A DNA stretch of 12,956 nt, taken from positions 1 through 12,956 of the forward strand of contig CANNMN010000017.1 of assembly GCA_947505885.1 (NCBI GenBank), given 5' to 3'. This document shows, in pieces, positions 6,455 to 12,956 of this stretch (its first letter is position 1; every line of letters begins with the position of its first letter). Under the pieces are notes generated by a model that saw only the letters and a list, made by a program, of their open reading frames with translations, ran no database searches and was not told the origin of the DNA. The DNA is from Rickettsiales bacterium (GTDB lineage: Bacteria; Pseudomonadota; Alphaproteobacteria; Rickettsiales; UBA1997). Position numbers and translations under genes: made by a program.

Positions 6455-7450
6455 ATGTCCCTTCTTGATGCGAAACCAACCTATAAACCTTTCAACTACC
6501 CTTGGGCTTACGATGCTTGGCTAACACAACAACAAGTTCATTGGCTTCCAGAAGAAGTGCCTTTAGCTGACGATGTGAGAGATTGGAAACACAATTTAAC
6601 CGCAGGCGAAAAAAATCTTTTAACACAAATTTTTCGCTTTTTTACGCAAGCTGACATCGAGGTGAATAACTGCTACATGAAGCATTATTCTCAGGTCTTC
6701 AAACCAACCGAAGTCCAAATGATGCTCTCGGCTTTTTCTAACATGGAAACGATTCACATTGCCGCCTATTCTCATCTTCTCGACACTGTTGGAATGCCTG
6801 AGGCCGAATATTCCGCCTTCATGAAATACAAAGAGATGAAGGATAAATACGACTACATGCACAAGTTCGGCGTCTCTACCAAAAAAGACATTGCAACCAC
6901 TCTCGCTGTTTTCGGCGGCTTTACCGAAGGCCTACAACTTTTTGCCTCTTTCGCGATTTTATTAAATTTCCAACGCTTCGGAAAAATGAAGGGAATGGGT
7001 CAAATCGTGTCCTGGTCAGTGCGCGATGAAACTCTTCACACGAATTCCATCATTAAACTTTTCAGAGCTTTTTGCCAAGAAAACCCTGAGGTTTGGGATG
7101 AAGAATTGAAGGGCAGACTCTACGAAGCCTGCGCCACAATCGTGCATTTTGAAGATGCTTTCATTGATCTTGCTTTTGAAATGGGCAATATCGAAGGCCT
7201 TACTTCGCGCGAAGTAAAGCGCTACATTCGCTACATTGCCGACCGCCGTCTAAATCAACTCGGGCTCAAAGATATTTACATGATCGATGTCAATCCACTT
7301 CCTTGGCTTGACGAAATTTTGAATGGCGTTGAGCACACAAATTTCTTCGAAAATCGCGTCACTGAATATAGCAAATCTTCAACAATCGGAACTTGGGAAG
7401 GCGTTTTTAACGAAATCGATTCCGACCGACAAGAAATGTTAGCAGTGTAA
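6455..7450 (+). CDS. nrdB: Class I ribonucleotide reductase, radical (beta) subunit
   Basis: 331 aa. This subunit holds the diiron-tyrosyl cofactor that starts radical chemistry in the alpha subunit, making deoxyribonucleotides from ribonucleotides. Metal ligands are visible by motif and spacing: D67 (TQADIEV), E98 and H101 (METIHIAAY), E158 (FTEGLQLF), E192 and H195 (RDETLH). Tyr105, four residues after H101, matches the radical Tyr122 of E. coli NrdB, so this is a tyrosyl-radical rather than a phenylalanine-type (class Ic) enzyme. The D67-E98 and E158-E192 spacings equal those in E. coli. nrdA is not adjacent, which is unusual because nrdA and nrdB are commonly paired. It is first gene of a tight group with the ModA-like gene (1 bp) and bioB. 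No Shine-Dalgarno motif. Confidence 0.96.
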   Translation: MSLLDAKPTYKPFNYPWAYDAWLTQQQVHWLPEEVPLADDVRDWKHNLTAGEKNLLTQIFRFFTQADIEVNNCYMKHYSQVFKPTEVQMMLSAFSNMETIHIAAYSHLLDTVGMPEAEYSAFMKYKEMKDKYDYMHKFGVSTKKDIATTLAVFGGFTEGLQLFASFAILLNFQRFGKMKGMGQIVSWSVRDETLHTNSIIKLFRAFCQENPEVWDEELKGRLYEACATIVHFEDAFIDLAFEMGNIEGLTSREVKRYIRYIADRRLNQLGLKDIYMIDVNPLPWLDEILNGVEHTNFFENRVTEYSKSSTIGTWEGVFNEIDSDRQEMLAV

Positions 7451-7451
7451 A

Positions 7452-8210
7452 ATGCGCAGAATTTTTTTTCTGATCATTCCGCTAATTTTTCTTAGCTCGC
7501 AAAATTCTTACGCTACCAATGGCGGCAGAAATCTCACGGTTTTTGCCGAACCAAATCTTGCTTTGGCCCTCACAAAAATCGCACGAATTTATTCACAAAA
7601 ATCGCGCACAAATGTTTCGGTTAACTTCAATTCATCAGCTGATTTAATCGCCGAAATCGATTCTGGAGAGCCGGCCGACATCTTCATTTCCGCACATCCG
7701 CAATGGATAGAAGCTCTTCGTCAAAAAGGTCTTGTTGATGTCTACAACATCGGCTTCATCGCTCGCGACAAACTCGTACTGGTCACCACAAAAACAAACA
7801 TTGGCCAACCTTCAAGCTCTTCGCTCGAAAATGTTTTAAAAGCTTTGGATCGAGCCAAAGCAACTCTGATTATTGACAATGAAGGAATGAGCTCAGGCTT
7901 CTTCGCAAGAAATTTTCTTTCACCTCTCGGGCTAATTGACATAAACCTTTTTGGCAAATTAACCGAAGACAAAACAACGCTACTGACCAATATCAAAAGC
8001 GATAGTCAGAACTACGCCCTATTGCTTGCAAGCCAAGTTAAAAACGAACCAAACTTACAAATTCTCGCTAAAAGTAGCGGTGAAGATATTTTCTACCAAT
8101 CTCTAGTAATCGCCGGCGATAACATGGAGGTGGCGCGCGAATTTTTAAAATTTTTAAAAGGTAGCGACGCAAAATCGATCCTAAAAGAAAGTGGATTTTT
8201 AACTGATTAA
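7452..8210 (+). CDS. Orphan ModA-like periplasmic binding protein
   Basis: 252 aa. The N-terminus is a signal peptide: MRR, a hydrophobic core (IFFLIIPLIFL) and a likely cleavage after SYA (residue 21), so it is exported. The mature part follows the ModA layout: LTVFAEPNLALALTKIA, the NFNSSADLIAEIDSGEPADIFISA block, GFIARDKLVLVT, GMSSGFFARNFL and a final KFLKGSDAKSILKESGF. ModA proteins bind molybdate/tungstate for the ModBC importer. Here the usual AAAS ligand segment reads AEPN and the GIVYGSDA tyrosine segment reads ALLLASQV, so two anion contacts appear lost. No modB or modC is adjacent. It begins 1 bp after the nrdB stop and ends 3 bp before bioB. It could bind another anion or act without a transporter; the family call is firm, the substrate is not. 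Confidence 0.8.
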   Translation: MRRIFFLIIPLIFLSSQNSYATNGGRNLTVFAEPNLALALTKIARIYSQKSRTNVSVNFNSSADLIAEIDSGEPADIFISAHPQWIEALRQKGLVDVYNIGFIARDKLVLVTTKTNIGQPSSSSLENVLKALDRAKATLIIDNEGMSSGFFARNFLSPLGLIDINLFGKLTEDKTTLLTNIKSDSQNYALLLASQVKNEPNLQILAKSSGEDIFYQSLVIAGDNMEVAREFLKFLKGSDAKSILKESGFLTD

Positions 8211-8213
8211 AAA

Positions 8214-9212
8214 ATGAAAGAACTTCACAAGCCAACTACTGAAATACCAATTTCATCTTACGATTCAGGCACTCGCCACGATTTTTCTGTCGAAGAAGTT
8301 TCAAAACTTTTCGCCCTGCCTTTCAACGATTTAATGTTCAAAGCGGCAGAAATTAATCGCCAGTTTCACAATCCAAACGCAGTACAAATCAGCACGCTGT
8401 TAAGCATCAAAACCGGCTCTTGCCCAGAAAATTGTAAGTATTGTCCACAATCTGCGCACTACACTACTGGCCTAGAAAAAGAGTCTTTAATGGCGATCGA
8501 TAAAATTCTAGAAGCCGCCAACGCCGCGAAAAAAGGGGGCGCATCGAGATTTTGTATGGGCGCAGCTTGGAGAAATTTACACGACCGCGACGTAGAAAAA
8601 ATCTGTCACATCGTTGACGAAGTGAAAAAAACCGGCCTCGAAACTTGCATGACTCTCGGCATGTTAACCGACTCGCAAAGCAAGAAACTCAAGGAAGCGG
8701 GTCTCGATTACTACAATCACAACATCGACACTTCGCCAGAATTTTATTCAGAAATTATTACGACAAGAAAATTTGAAGATCGCCTAAACACCTTAAAAAA
8801 CGTACGCGAAGCCGGCCTAAATGTTTGCTCCGGCGGCATTGTTGGAATGGGCGAAACCCGCGAAGATCGCGCCAAAATGTTGATCGTTTTAGCGAATTTA
8901 CCGCAGCATCCACAATCAGTTCCAATCAACATGCTTGTGCGCGTAGCCGGCACTCCGCTCGCCGAAATACAAGAGCAAGAACTCGATCAGTTTGAATTTA
9001 TTCGCACCATCGCCGTCGCTCGAATCATGATGCCAAAGTCGGTAGTGCGCCTTTCGGCGGGTCGTGAGAATATGAACGAACAGACTCAAGCCTTGTGTTT
9101 CCTGGCAGGAGCTAACTCGATTTTCTACGGAGAAAAACTTTTAACTACGTCAAACCCTGAAATGGAAAGGGATCAAAACCTCTTTAAAAAACTCGGAATC
9201 GTTGGAAAATAA
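8214..9212 (+). CDS. bioB: Biotin synthase
   Basis: 332 aa. Radical SAM enzyme that inserts sulfur into dethiobiotin to form biotin, the last step of the pathway. The [4Fe-4S]/SAM motif is C70, C74, C77 in [13 protein letters not shown]. Ligands of the sacrificial [2Fe-2S] cluster are seen at C114 (RFCMGA), C145 (ETCMTLG), C205 (NVCSGGI) and Arg279 in VVRLSAGR. The C-terminal [23 protein letters not shown] is typical. The ATG is preceded by an A-run and no Shine-Dalgarno motif; it lies 3 bp after the ModA-like gene. No bioF, bioD or bioA is in the window, so bioB is separate from the rest of the pathway. No BirA-like operator was recognised. Confidence 0.97.
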   Translation: MKELHKPTTEIPISSYDSGTRHDFSVEEVSKLFALPFNDLMFKAAEINRQFHNPNAVQISTLLSIKTGSCPENCKYCPQSAHYTTGLEKESLMAIDKILEAANAAKKGGASRFCMGAAWRNLHDRDVEKICHIVDEVKKTGLETCMTLGMLTDSQSKKLKEAGLDYYNHNIDTSPEFYSEIITTRKFEDRLNTLKNVREAGLNVCSGGIVGMGETREDRAKMLIVLANLPQHPQSVPINMLVRVAGTPLAEIQEQELDQFEFIRTIAVARIMMPKSVVRLSAGRENMNEQTQALCFLAGANSIFYGEKLLTTSNPEMERDQNLFKKLGIVGK

Positions 9213-9226
9213 AAACTAAAAACGTC

Positions 9227-9278
9227 GTCATTCTTGACGCAAAAGTGTAGTCATTCTTGACGCAAAAGCGTCGGGAAT
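9227..9278. repeat. Tandem duplicated hairpin (REP-like) after bioB
   Basis: A 19-bp unit, GTCATTCTTGACGCAAAAG, occurs at 9227-9245 and 9250-9268, period 23. The second copy completes a hairpin: ATTCTTGACGC (9253-9263), loop AAAA, GCGTCGGGAAT (9268-9278), with 9 Watson-Crick pairs and two G-T pairs. The first copy lacks an intact second arm (GTGTA). It could end or attenuate the nrdB-bioB transcript before ridA, but it has no T-run. Confidence 0.8.
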
Positions 9279-9312
9279 AGCGGACTTGGCTCTAACTTTA
9301 AATTTAACTAAA

Positions 9313-9777
9313 ATGTCGAATATCGAATCAAAACTAACCTCGCTCGGAATCACTCTCCCAACTCCAGCCGTACCAGTCGCTAACTACGTCGGATTCGTAA
9401 AATCTGGCAATGTGGTTTTCGTTTCCGGGCAACTTCCAATCGAAGCTGGCAAGTTGCAATTTATCGGAAAAGTCGGTTCAGAAATTTCTGCTGACGATGC
9501 CAAAAAAGCCGCCCGCCTTTGCGCCATAAACATCCTTGCTCAACTCAAAGTTGCTTGTGAAGGAGATTTAGAACGCACAGTTCGCTGCATTAAACTCGGA
9601 ATTTTTGTTAATGGCGACGCCAATTTCAAAGATCATCCAGCAGTTGCCAACGGCGCTTCCGACCTAATGGTTGAGGCTCTCGGAGATGCCGGCAAACACG
9701 CCCGTGCCGCGGTCGGATCAGGCTCTCTTCCTTTCGGCGTTGCTGTTGAAGTTGATGCAATTTTTGAAATTAAATAA
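9313..9777 (+). CDS. RidA-family enamine/imine deaminase
   Basis: 154 aa from the ATG at 9313; an upstream in-frame TTG would add nine residues that overlap the end of the repeat region and is not preferred. RidA proteins hydrolyse reactive enamines/imines such as 2-aminoacrylate released by PLP dehydratases, giving keto acids and ammonia. Seen: VVFVSGQLPIEAGKL (34-48), an acidic/hydrophobic helix, and HARAAVGSGSLPFGVAVEVDAI (129-150), where R131 matches the substrate-carboxylate arginine (R105 in E. coli RidA). It belongs to the longer ~150-aa branch of the family rather than the ~128-aa RidA proper, so its exact activity is less certain. The dehydratase two genes downstream is a plausible source of its substrate. 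No Shine-Dalgarno motif (AATTTAACTAAA). Confidence 0.88.
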   Translation: MSNIESKLTSLGITLPTPAVPVANYVGFVKSGNVVFVSGQLPIEAGKLQFIGKVGSEISADDAKKAARLCAINILAQLKVACEGDLERTVRCIKLGIFVNGDANFKDHPAVANGASDLMVEALGDAGKHARAAVGSGSLPFGVAVEVDAIFEIK

Positions 9778-9792
9778 ATGCCTCTCTAACAA

Positions 9793-10215
9793 ATGTCTAT
9801 CCAGCCATTTCACCTTGCAATTCCGGTAAACAACTTAAGTGCAACACGTCAATTCTACGGCGATCTTCTTGGGCTAGAAGAGGGTCGCTCGAATGAGCAT
9901 TGGATTGATTGGAATTTTTTTGGACATCAATTTGTTACTCATTTGCGCCACGAAAAAAATGAGGTGATCGTTAATCAAGTTGATGGTCACGGAGTTCCCG
10001 TCCCGCATTTCGGCGTAATTCTCGAATGGCAGAAATGGCATAATCTTTCTGAGAGATTACTGGCGGCAAAAATGAAATTTGTGATTGAGCCTTATATTCG
10101 CTTTAAAGGAAAAACCGGAGAACAGGCTACAATGTTTTTTTTAGATCCAAGTGGCAACGCCCTAGAGTTTAAGGCCTTCAAAGACATCTCTCAGCTTTTT
10201 GCAAAATATGAATGA
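9793..10215 (+). CDS. VOC/glyoxalase-fold protein (extradiol dioxygenase-like, COG3565 type)
   Basis: 140 aa with the paired beta-alpha-beta-beta-beta modules of the vicinal oxygen chelate fold. Candidate metal ligands are H7 (PFHLAIPV), H72 (VPHFGVIL) and E125 (NALEFKAF). The blocks [26 protein letters not shown] and [21 protein letters not shown] are those of a proteobacterial family annotated as predicted dioxygenase. Its reaction is not established; lyase, isomerase and dioxygenase chemistry all occur in this fold. It follows ridA by 15 bp and overlaps the dehydratase start by 8 bp, so translation is probably coupled. No Shine-Dalgarno motif (CTCTCTAACAA). Confidence 0.85.
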   Translation: MSIQPFHLAIPVNNLSATRQFYGDLLGLEEGRSNEHWIDWNFFGHQFVTHLRHEKNEVIVNQVDGHGVPVPHFGVILEWQKWHNLSERLLAAKMKFVIEPYIRFKGKTGEQATMFFLDPSGNALEFKAFKDISQLFAKYE

Positions 10216-11131
10216 AATTCTGCTTGCTGCAAATCGTATTAAAAATCACATCAAAAATACCCCGGTAATTTCTGATCAGAAATTAAACGAAGAGCTCGGT
10301 GCGCAGATTTTTTTTAAGATGGAAAATCAACAAGAAACCAACTCATTCAAAGCGCGCGGTGCGTTTAATGCGATCCTAAGTTACAAAGAAAAACACGGAA
10401 AATTTCCTGAAAAAATTGTCGCACAAAGCACTGGAAATCACGGGCAAGCAATCGCTTACGCCTGCAAAAAATTCGGCATCAAAGCTTTAATCTACATGAT
10501 TACCAAGGCTTCGCCACTAAAAATTGCCGCAGTAAAAAATTTAGGAGCGGAAGTTATTTTGCTTGAAAAAAGATCTGACGTAAATGCGCAAGCATTAGAA
10601 AAACAAAAAGATGGCTATGTTTTTATTCATACTTCTGGCGATGCAAATGTGATCTCTGGCCAAGGCACAGCTGCTCTTGAGGCGCTTGCAGAAATTGGTG
10701 AGGTCGATGCAATTTTTGCTCCTTGCGGCGGTGGCGGATTAATTTCTGGATGTTTTTTAGCAGCGCAGAATCTGTCGCCAAAAGCAAAAATATTTGCCTG
10801 CGAACCCTTGAGCGCCAACGATGTAGCGCGATCAATACGCGAAAGAAAAATTGTCGGATTTGAAGATACTCCAAATACAATCGCTGACGGCGCCAGAACT
10901 CTAGCCACTTCCGAGATTTGTTTTCAATATCTCAAACAAATCGCAGGAATTCTGGAAATCTCCGAAGAGGAAATAATTTTCTGGCAGAAAAAATTATCAG
11001 AAATTTTGCAGCAAAAAATCGAACCGACTTCCGCCCTTGCTATTGCTGGCGCAAAGCAATTCTTGGTAAATAATCCTCAAGAAAAAAATCAAAAAATTTT
11101 AGTAATTATTTCCGGCGGCAATGTTGCTTAA
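10208..11131 (+). CDS. PLP-dependent threonine/serine dehydratase
   Basis: 307 aa from the ATG at 10208; a TTG three codons upstream is also in frame but gives a less likely start. Fold-type II PLP enzyme that deaminates L-threonine/L-serine to 2-oxobutyrate/pyruvate via an enamine. K48 in [11 protein letters not shown] is the Schiff-base lysine; STGNHGQA (74-81) holds the substrate, CGGGGLISG (173-181) the PLP phosphate, and the C-terminal SGGN the pyridine nitrogen side. It stops at the end of the catalytic domain with no ACT-like regulatory domain, so it resembles catabolic TdcB or serine racemase-type enzymes rather than allosteric biosynthetic IlvA. Other substrates (e.g. 3-hydroxyaspartate, serine racemisation) cannot be excluded. 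It overlaps the VOC gene by 8 bp and the lipoprotein gene by 11 bp. Confidence 0.9.
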   Translation: MNEILLAANRIKNHIKNTPVISDQKLNEELGAQIFFKMENQQETNSFKARGAFNAILSYKEKHGKFPEKIVAQSTGNHGQAIAYACKKFGIKALIYMITKASPLKIAAVKNLGAEVILLEKRSDVNAQALEKQKDGYVFIHTSGDANVISGQGTAALEALAEIGEVDAIFAPCGGGGLISGCFLAAQNLSPKAKIFACEPLSANDVARSIRERKIVGFEDTPNTIADGARTLATSEICFQYLKQIAGILEISEEEIIFWQKKLSEILQQKIEPTSALAIAGAKQFLVNNPQEKNQKILVIISGGNVA

Positions 11132-11300
11132 AACCTTACTTCTGCTAGCCCTAGGAAGCTGCACAATCTTAGAAAAAAATACCCTTAGTCCAGGATTTTT
11201 TGGCGAAAAATGCATTCACAAAATCTACAAACCCGGCGAAAAAAGTGACTGTCCTTACAAATTGATTCCCGCCAATTCTGCACAAAAAAAATCTGAATAA
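11121..11300 (+). CDS. Small putative lipoprotein (59 aa)
   Basis: A 59-aa frame starts at ATG 11121, inside the last codons of the dehydratase, and ends at TAA 11298-11300. Its N-terminus, [14 protein letters not shown], is a compact lipoprotein signal with lipobox LGSC, so Cys14 would be lipidated after cleavage by signal peptidase II. The mature part is about 46 aa, basic and polar, with two further cysteines (C31 in GEKCIHK, C44 in SDCPYK) that could form a disulfide, and Gly/Pro turns (SPGFFGEK, KPGEK). No known family was recognised. The overlap with the dehydratase suggests translational coupling. The spaced cysteines and clean lipobox argue for a real gene. Confidence 0.65.
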   Translation: MLLKTLLLLALGSCTILEKNTLSPGFFGEKCIHKIYKPGEKSDCPYKLIPANSAQKKSE

Positions 11301-11326
11301 AAACGTCAAAATACACATTAATTCAA

Positions 11327-12013
11327 CTAACCTTCGCTCTTATCGCCTTTCTTAAAACCCAGTGCCACCAAATAAGTTTCCGACGAATCTTTGCGCGACG
11401 AATCCGGCTTAAAATATTTTACCGTTGAGAAGCTCTTTTTAAGTTTGAGTAGGATTTCGCCCGAATCTCCTCCTTGAAAAATTTTTCCGATAAAACATCC
11501 GCCATCATTCAAAATTTTCTCAGCAAAATTTAGTGATTCTTCAAGCAAGTCGACGATTCGCATGTGATCCATTTGATGATCTCCCGTAGTGTTTGCAGCC
11601 ATGTCGCTAATAACCGCATCGCATCTTCCACCTCTGTTGTACGGAATAGTTTTGAGCAAAGAAATAATTTTTTCTGCAGCATCTAATTCCATGAAATCAC
11701 CAACAAAAAACTTTACTCCTGGCAAGGGATCGATTGGCAATAAATCTAGCGCAACAACATTTCCTTCGCCAACTTTTGCAACTGCATATTGCGACCAACC
11801 TCCTGGTGCCGCGCCAAGATCGACAACGATTTTTCTTTTTTTAAAAATCTTAAATTTTTGATCGACTTCAATGATTTTAAAAGCCGCGCGCGAACGCCAC
11901 CCTTCTATTCTTGCGCGCTCAACAAATGGATCGTTTATTTGACGCAACAACCATTTTCTTGAAGACTTCTTAAGTCGTTTCGCTTTCTTGAGCGTCTGAA
12001 ATTTTTGAGGCAT
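11327..12013 (-). CDS. rlmE: 23S rRNA 2'-O-ribose uridine methyltransferase
   Basis: 228 aa. RlmE (FtsJ/RrmJ) methylates the 2'-OH of U2552 in the A-loop of 23S rRNA, a late 50S assembly step. The SAM motif is DLGAAPGGW (65-73). The K-D-K-E catalytic tetrad is complete: K46 (SRAAFK), D137 (VISDMAAN), K177 (FIGKIFQ) and E212 (SSETYLVA). A basic N-terminal extension (~25 residues) precedes the core, as in other alphaproteobacterial members. Its start codon is 2 bp from the divergent msrBA start, so its promoter and leader must lie within msrBA coding sequence. It converges on the small lipoprotein gene (26 bp) with no clear terminator between them. Confidence 0.95.
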   Translation of the reverse strand: MPQKFQTLKKAKRLKKSSRKWLLRQINDPFVERARIEGWRSRAAFKIIEVDQKFKIFKKRKIVVDLGAAPGGWSQYAVAKVGEGNVVALDLLPIDPLPGVKFFVGDFMELDAAEKIISLLKTIPYNRGGRCDAVISDMAANTTGDHQMDHMRIVDLLEESLNFAEKILNDGGCFIGKIFQGGDSGEILLKLKKSFSTVKYFKPDSSRKDSSETYLVALGFKKGDKSEG

Positions 12014-12015
12014 TT

Positions 12016-12861
12016 ATGAAAAAACTTACTGAAGCAGAAAAACGTGTAATTCTGTACAAAGGAACCGAATCACCCTTTAGCGGGGAATTCTACGAAAATA
12101 ATCGTCGCGGAAAATATTTGTGTAAACAATGCGGAACTGAACTTTTTTCAAGCATCGATCAATTCGACTCTGGCTGCGGTTGGCCGAGCTTTGATGATGA
12201 AATTTCTGATTCGGTAAAAAAAATTACCGATTCCGACGGTCGCAGAGTAGAAATTATCTGCAAAAAATGCGACGGACATTTGGGTCATGTTTTTCACGGC
12301 GAAGGCTTTACCACCAAGAACACGCGCCATTGTGTTAATTCAATTTCGCTCGATTTCGTTGCAGAAAAATTCGACGAAAATTTTGAAAAATCTTTTTTTG
12401 CCGCCGGCTGTTTTTGGGGAGTGGAGTATTTTTTTAAACAGGCCAAAGGCGTTAAATCAGCTCTCTCTGGTTACATTGGCGGTCACATCGAAAATCCAAC
12501 TTACGAAGAAGTTTGTAGCAAACAGTCTGGGCATCTCGAAGCCGTCGAAGTAATTTTTGATCTTCGCGAAAATAATTTCGAGAATTTAGCGAAATTATTT
12601 TTTGAAATTCACAATCCTGAGCAAGAAAATGGACAGGGTCCTGATCTCGGCCCACAATATCTTTCGGCAATTTTTTACACGAACGAAAATCAAAAAATAA
12701 TCGCTGAAAAATTAATCAAAATTCTTGAAGAAAAAGGAATGAAGATCGCCACCAAATTATTCCCTGCAACGCAGTTTTGGACCGCAGAACTTTACCACCA
12801 AAACTACTACACTAGAAATGGCAAATCGCCTTATTGCCACCGGCACACAAAAAGATTCTAA
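12016..12861 (+). CDS. Fused methionine sulfoxide reductase B-A
   Basis: 281 aa with two repair enzymes in one chain. Residues ~5-116 are MsrB, which reduces methionine-R-sulfoxide: zinc cysteines C36, C39, C82 and C85, resolving-type C54 in SGCGWPSF, and catalytic C106 in RHCVNSISLDF. Residues ~126-281 are MsrA, which reduces the S-epimer: catalytic C132 in GCFWG, GYIGGHIENPTYEEVC and SGHLEAVEV. C167 and C274 are possible recycling cysteines. Both active sites look complete. No signal peptide, so it is cytoplasmic and thioredoxin-dependent. The order B-A is the reverse of the better-known A-B fusions such as Neisseria PilB. It has one of the few Shine-Dalgarno-like motifs here (GAGG, 5 nt before ATG), which lies inside the rlmE start region. 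Confidence 0.95.
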   Translation: MKKLTEAEKRVILYKGTESPFSGEFYENNRRGKYLCKQCGTELFSSIDQFDSGCGWPSFDDEISDSVKKITDSDGRRVEIICKKCDGHLGHVFHGEGFTTKNTRHCVNSISLDFVAEKFDENFEKSFFAAGCFWGVEYFFKQAKGVKSALSGYIGGHIENPTYEEVCSKQSGHLEAVEVIFDLRENNFENLAKLFFEIHNPEQENGQGPDLGPQYLSAIFYTNENQKIIAEKLIKILEEKGMKIATKLFPATQFWTAELYHQNYYTRNGKSPYCHRHTKRF

Positions 12862-12940
12862 GGATTAAACCCAGATCCGTCATTGCCGAGCGGGCGGCAA
12901 TTCAGAAATGGCAATTCTTGCTCTGAATTTGCTAATCCTT
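12860..12940. repeat. Multi-stem palindromic element downstream of msrBA
   Basis: The outer arms AAGGATTA (12860-12867) and TAATCCTT (12933-12940) enclose two further hairpins: ATTGCCG (12882-12888) with CGGCAAT (12895-12901), loop of 6; and AATTCAGA (12899-12906) with TCTGAATT (12922-12929). The last two overlap by 3 bp and so may be alternative. The outer left arm uses the msrBA stop codon. GATCCG appears just inside the left and just outside the right arm. No T-run follows, so it is not a standard terminator; it looks like a dispersed palindromic element. Confidence 0.65.
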
Positions 12941-12956
12941 GATCCGCACCTATTCA

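Noticed and set aside
9227..9268. CRISPR-like repeats
   Set aside because: Only two copies with a 4-bp spacing, forming a hairpin; no spacers and no cas genes.
9286..9312. TTG start for ridA adding nine residues
   Set aside because: The ATG at 9313 gives the family's normal beginning and the extra residues run into the repeat region.
10623..10908. Antisense frames of 85-93 codons within the dehydratase gene
   Set aside because: They lie opposite the conserved PLP-binding region and have Arg/Ser/Pro-rich, non-protein-like composition.
12860..12940. tRNA or tRNA-like cloverleaf
   Set aside because: No T-loop GGTTCRA motif, no anticodon-stem geometry, and the outer arm includes a stop codon of msrBA.

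Overview
The window looks like a chromosomal segment of an AT-rich alphaproteobacterium, probably an uncultured or host-associated lineage. This rests on the ribosomal proteins S12 and S7, EF-G, the tyrosyl-radical NrdB type, the ~154-aa RidA and the VOC protein, all of which read like alphaproteobacterial versions. No rRNA or tRNA gene is present to fix the taxonomy, so the placement is an inference. A striking global trait is that almost no gene has a recognisable Shine-Dalgarno sequence, including rpsL, rpsG and fusA.

Left edge (1-1683). The 3' end of an unrecognised + strand gene comes first, with an unusually long open stretch after its TGA. Convergent to it on the - strand is a 341-aa protein that joins a DUF1016-type helical N-terminus to an intact staphylococcal-nuclease (SNase) domain. 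A perfect 22-bp palindrome lies just upstream of that gene. The rest of the gap holds a hairpin and a terminator that end the str operon.

str operon (1684-5600, - strand). The transcription order is rpsL, rpsG, a DUF6492-type putative glycosyltransferase, then fusA. The glycosyltransferase-like gene is an unexpected guest between rpsG and fusA. tuf does not follow fusA; a terminator does. A candidate promoter with a GC-rich discriminator precedes rpsL.

Centre (5600-9212). A long nested palindrome separates rpsL from a 2-Cys peroxiredoxin (- strand). The peroxiredoxin diverges from nrdB, and the 139-bp gap between them is packed with inverted repeats. nrdB (class I ribonucleotide reductase radical subunit), an exported ModA-like binding protein without an ABC transporter, and bioB (biotin synthase) are separated by only 1-3 bp and probably form one operon. 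nrdA, modBC and the other bio genes are not here.

Right part (9213-12956). After a tandem hairpin repeat come ridA, a VOC/glyoxalase-fold protein, a threonine/serine dehydratase and a 59-aa lipoprotein, tightly packed or overlapping. RidA removes the reactive enamines that such dehydratases release, so this pair makes biochemical sense. rlmE (- strand) and a fused msrB-msrA (+ strand) diverge with start codons only 2 bp apart. The window ends in a multi-stem palindromic element.

Most of the window is housekeeping or metabolic. The parts most worth a second look are the DUF1016-SNase protein with its palindrome and an apparent decayed second OB-fold, the DUF6492 gene inside the str operon, the orphan ModA-like protein with altered ligand positions, the small lipoprotein, and three unlike palindromic intergenic elements that share a GTCAT start.
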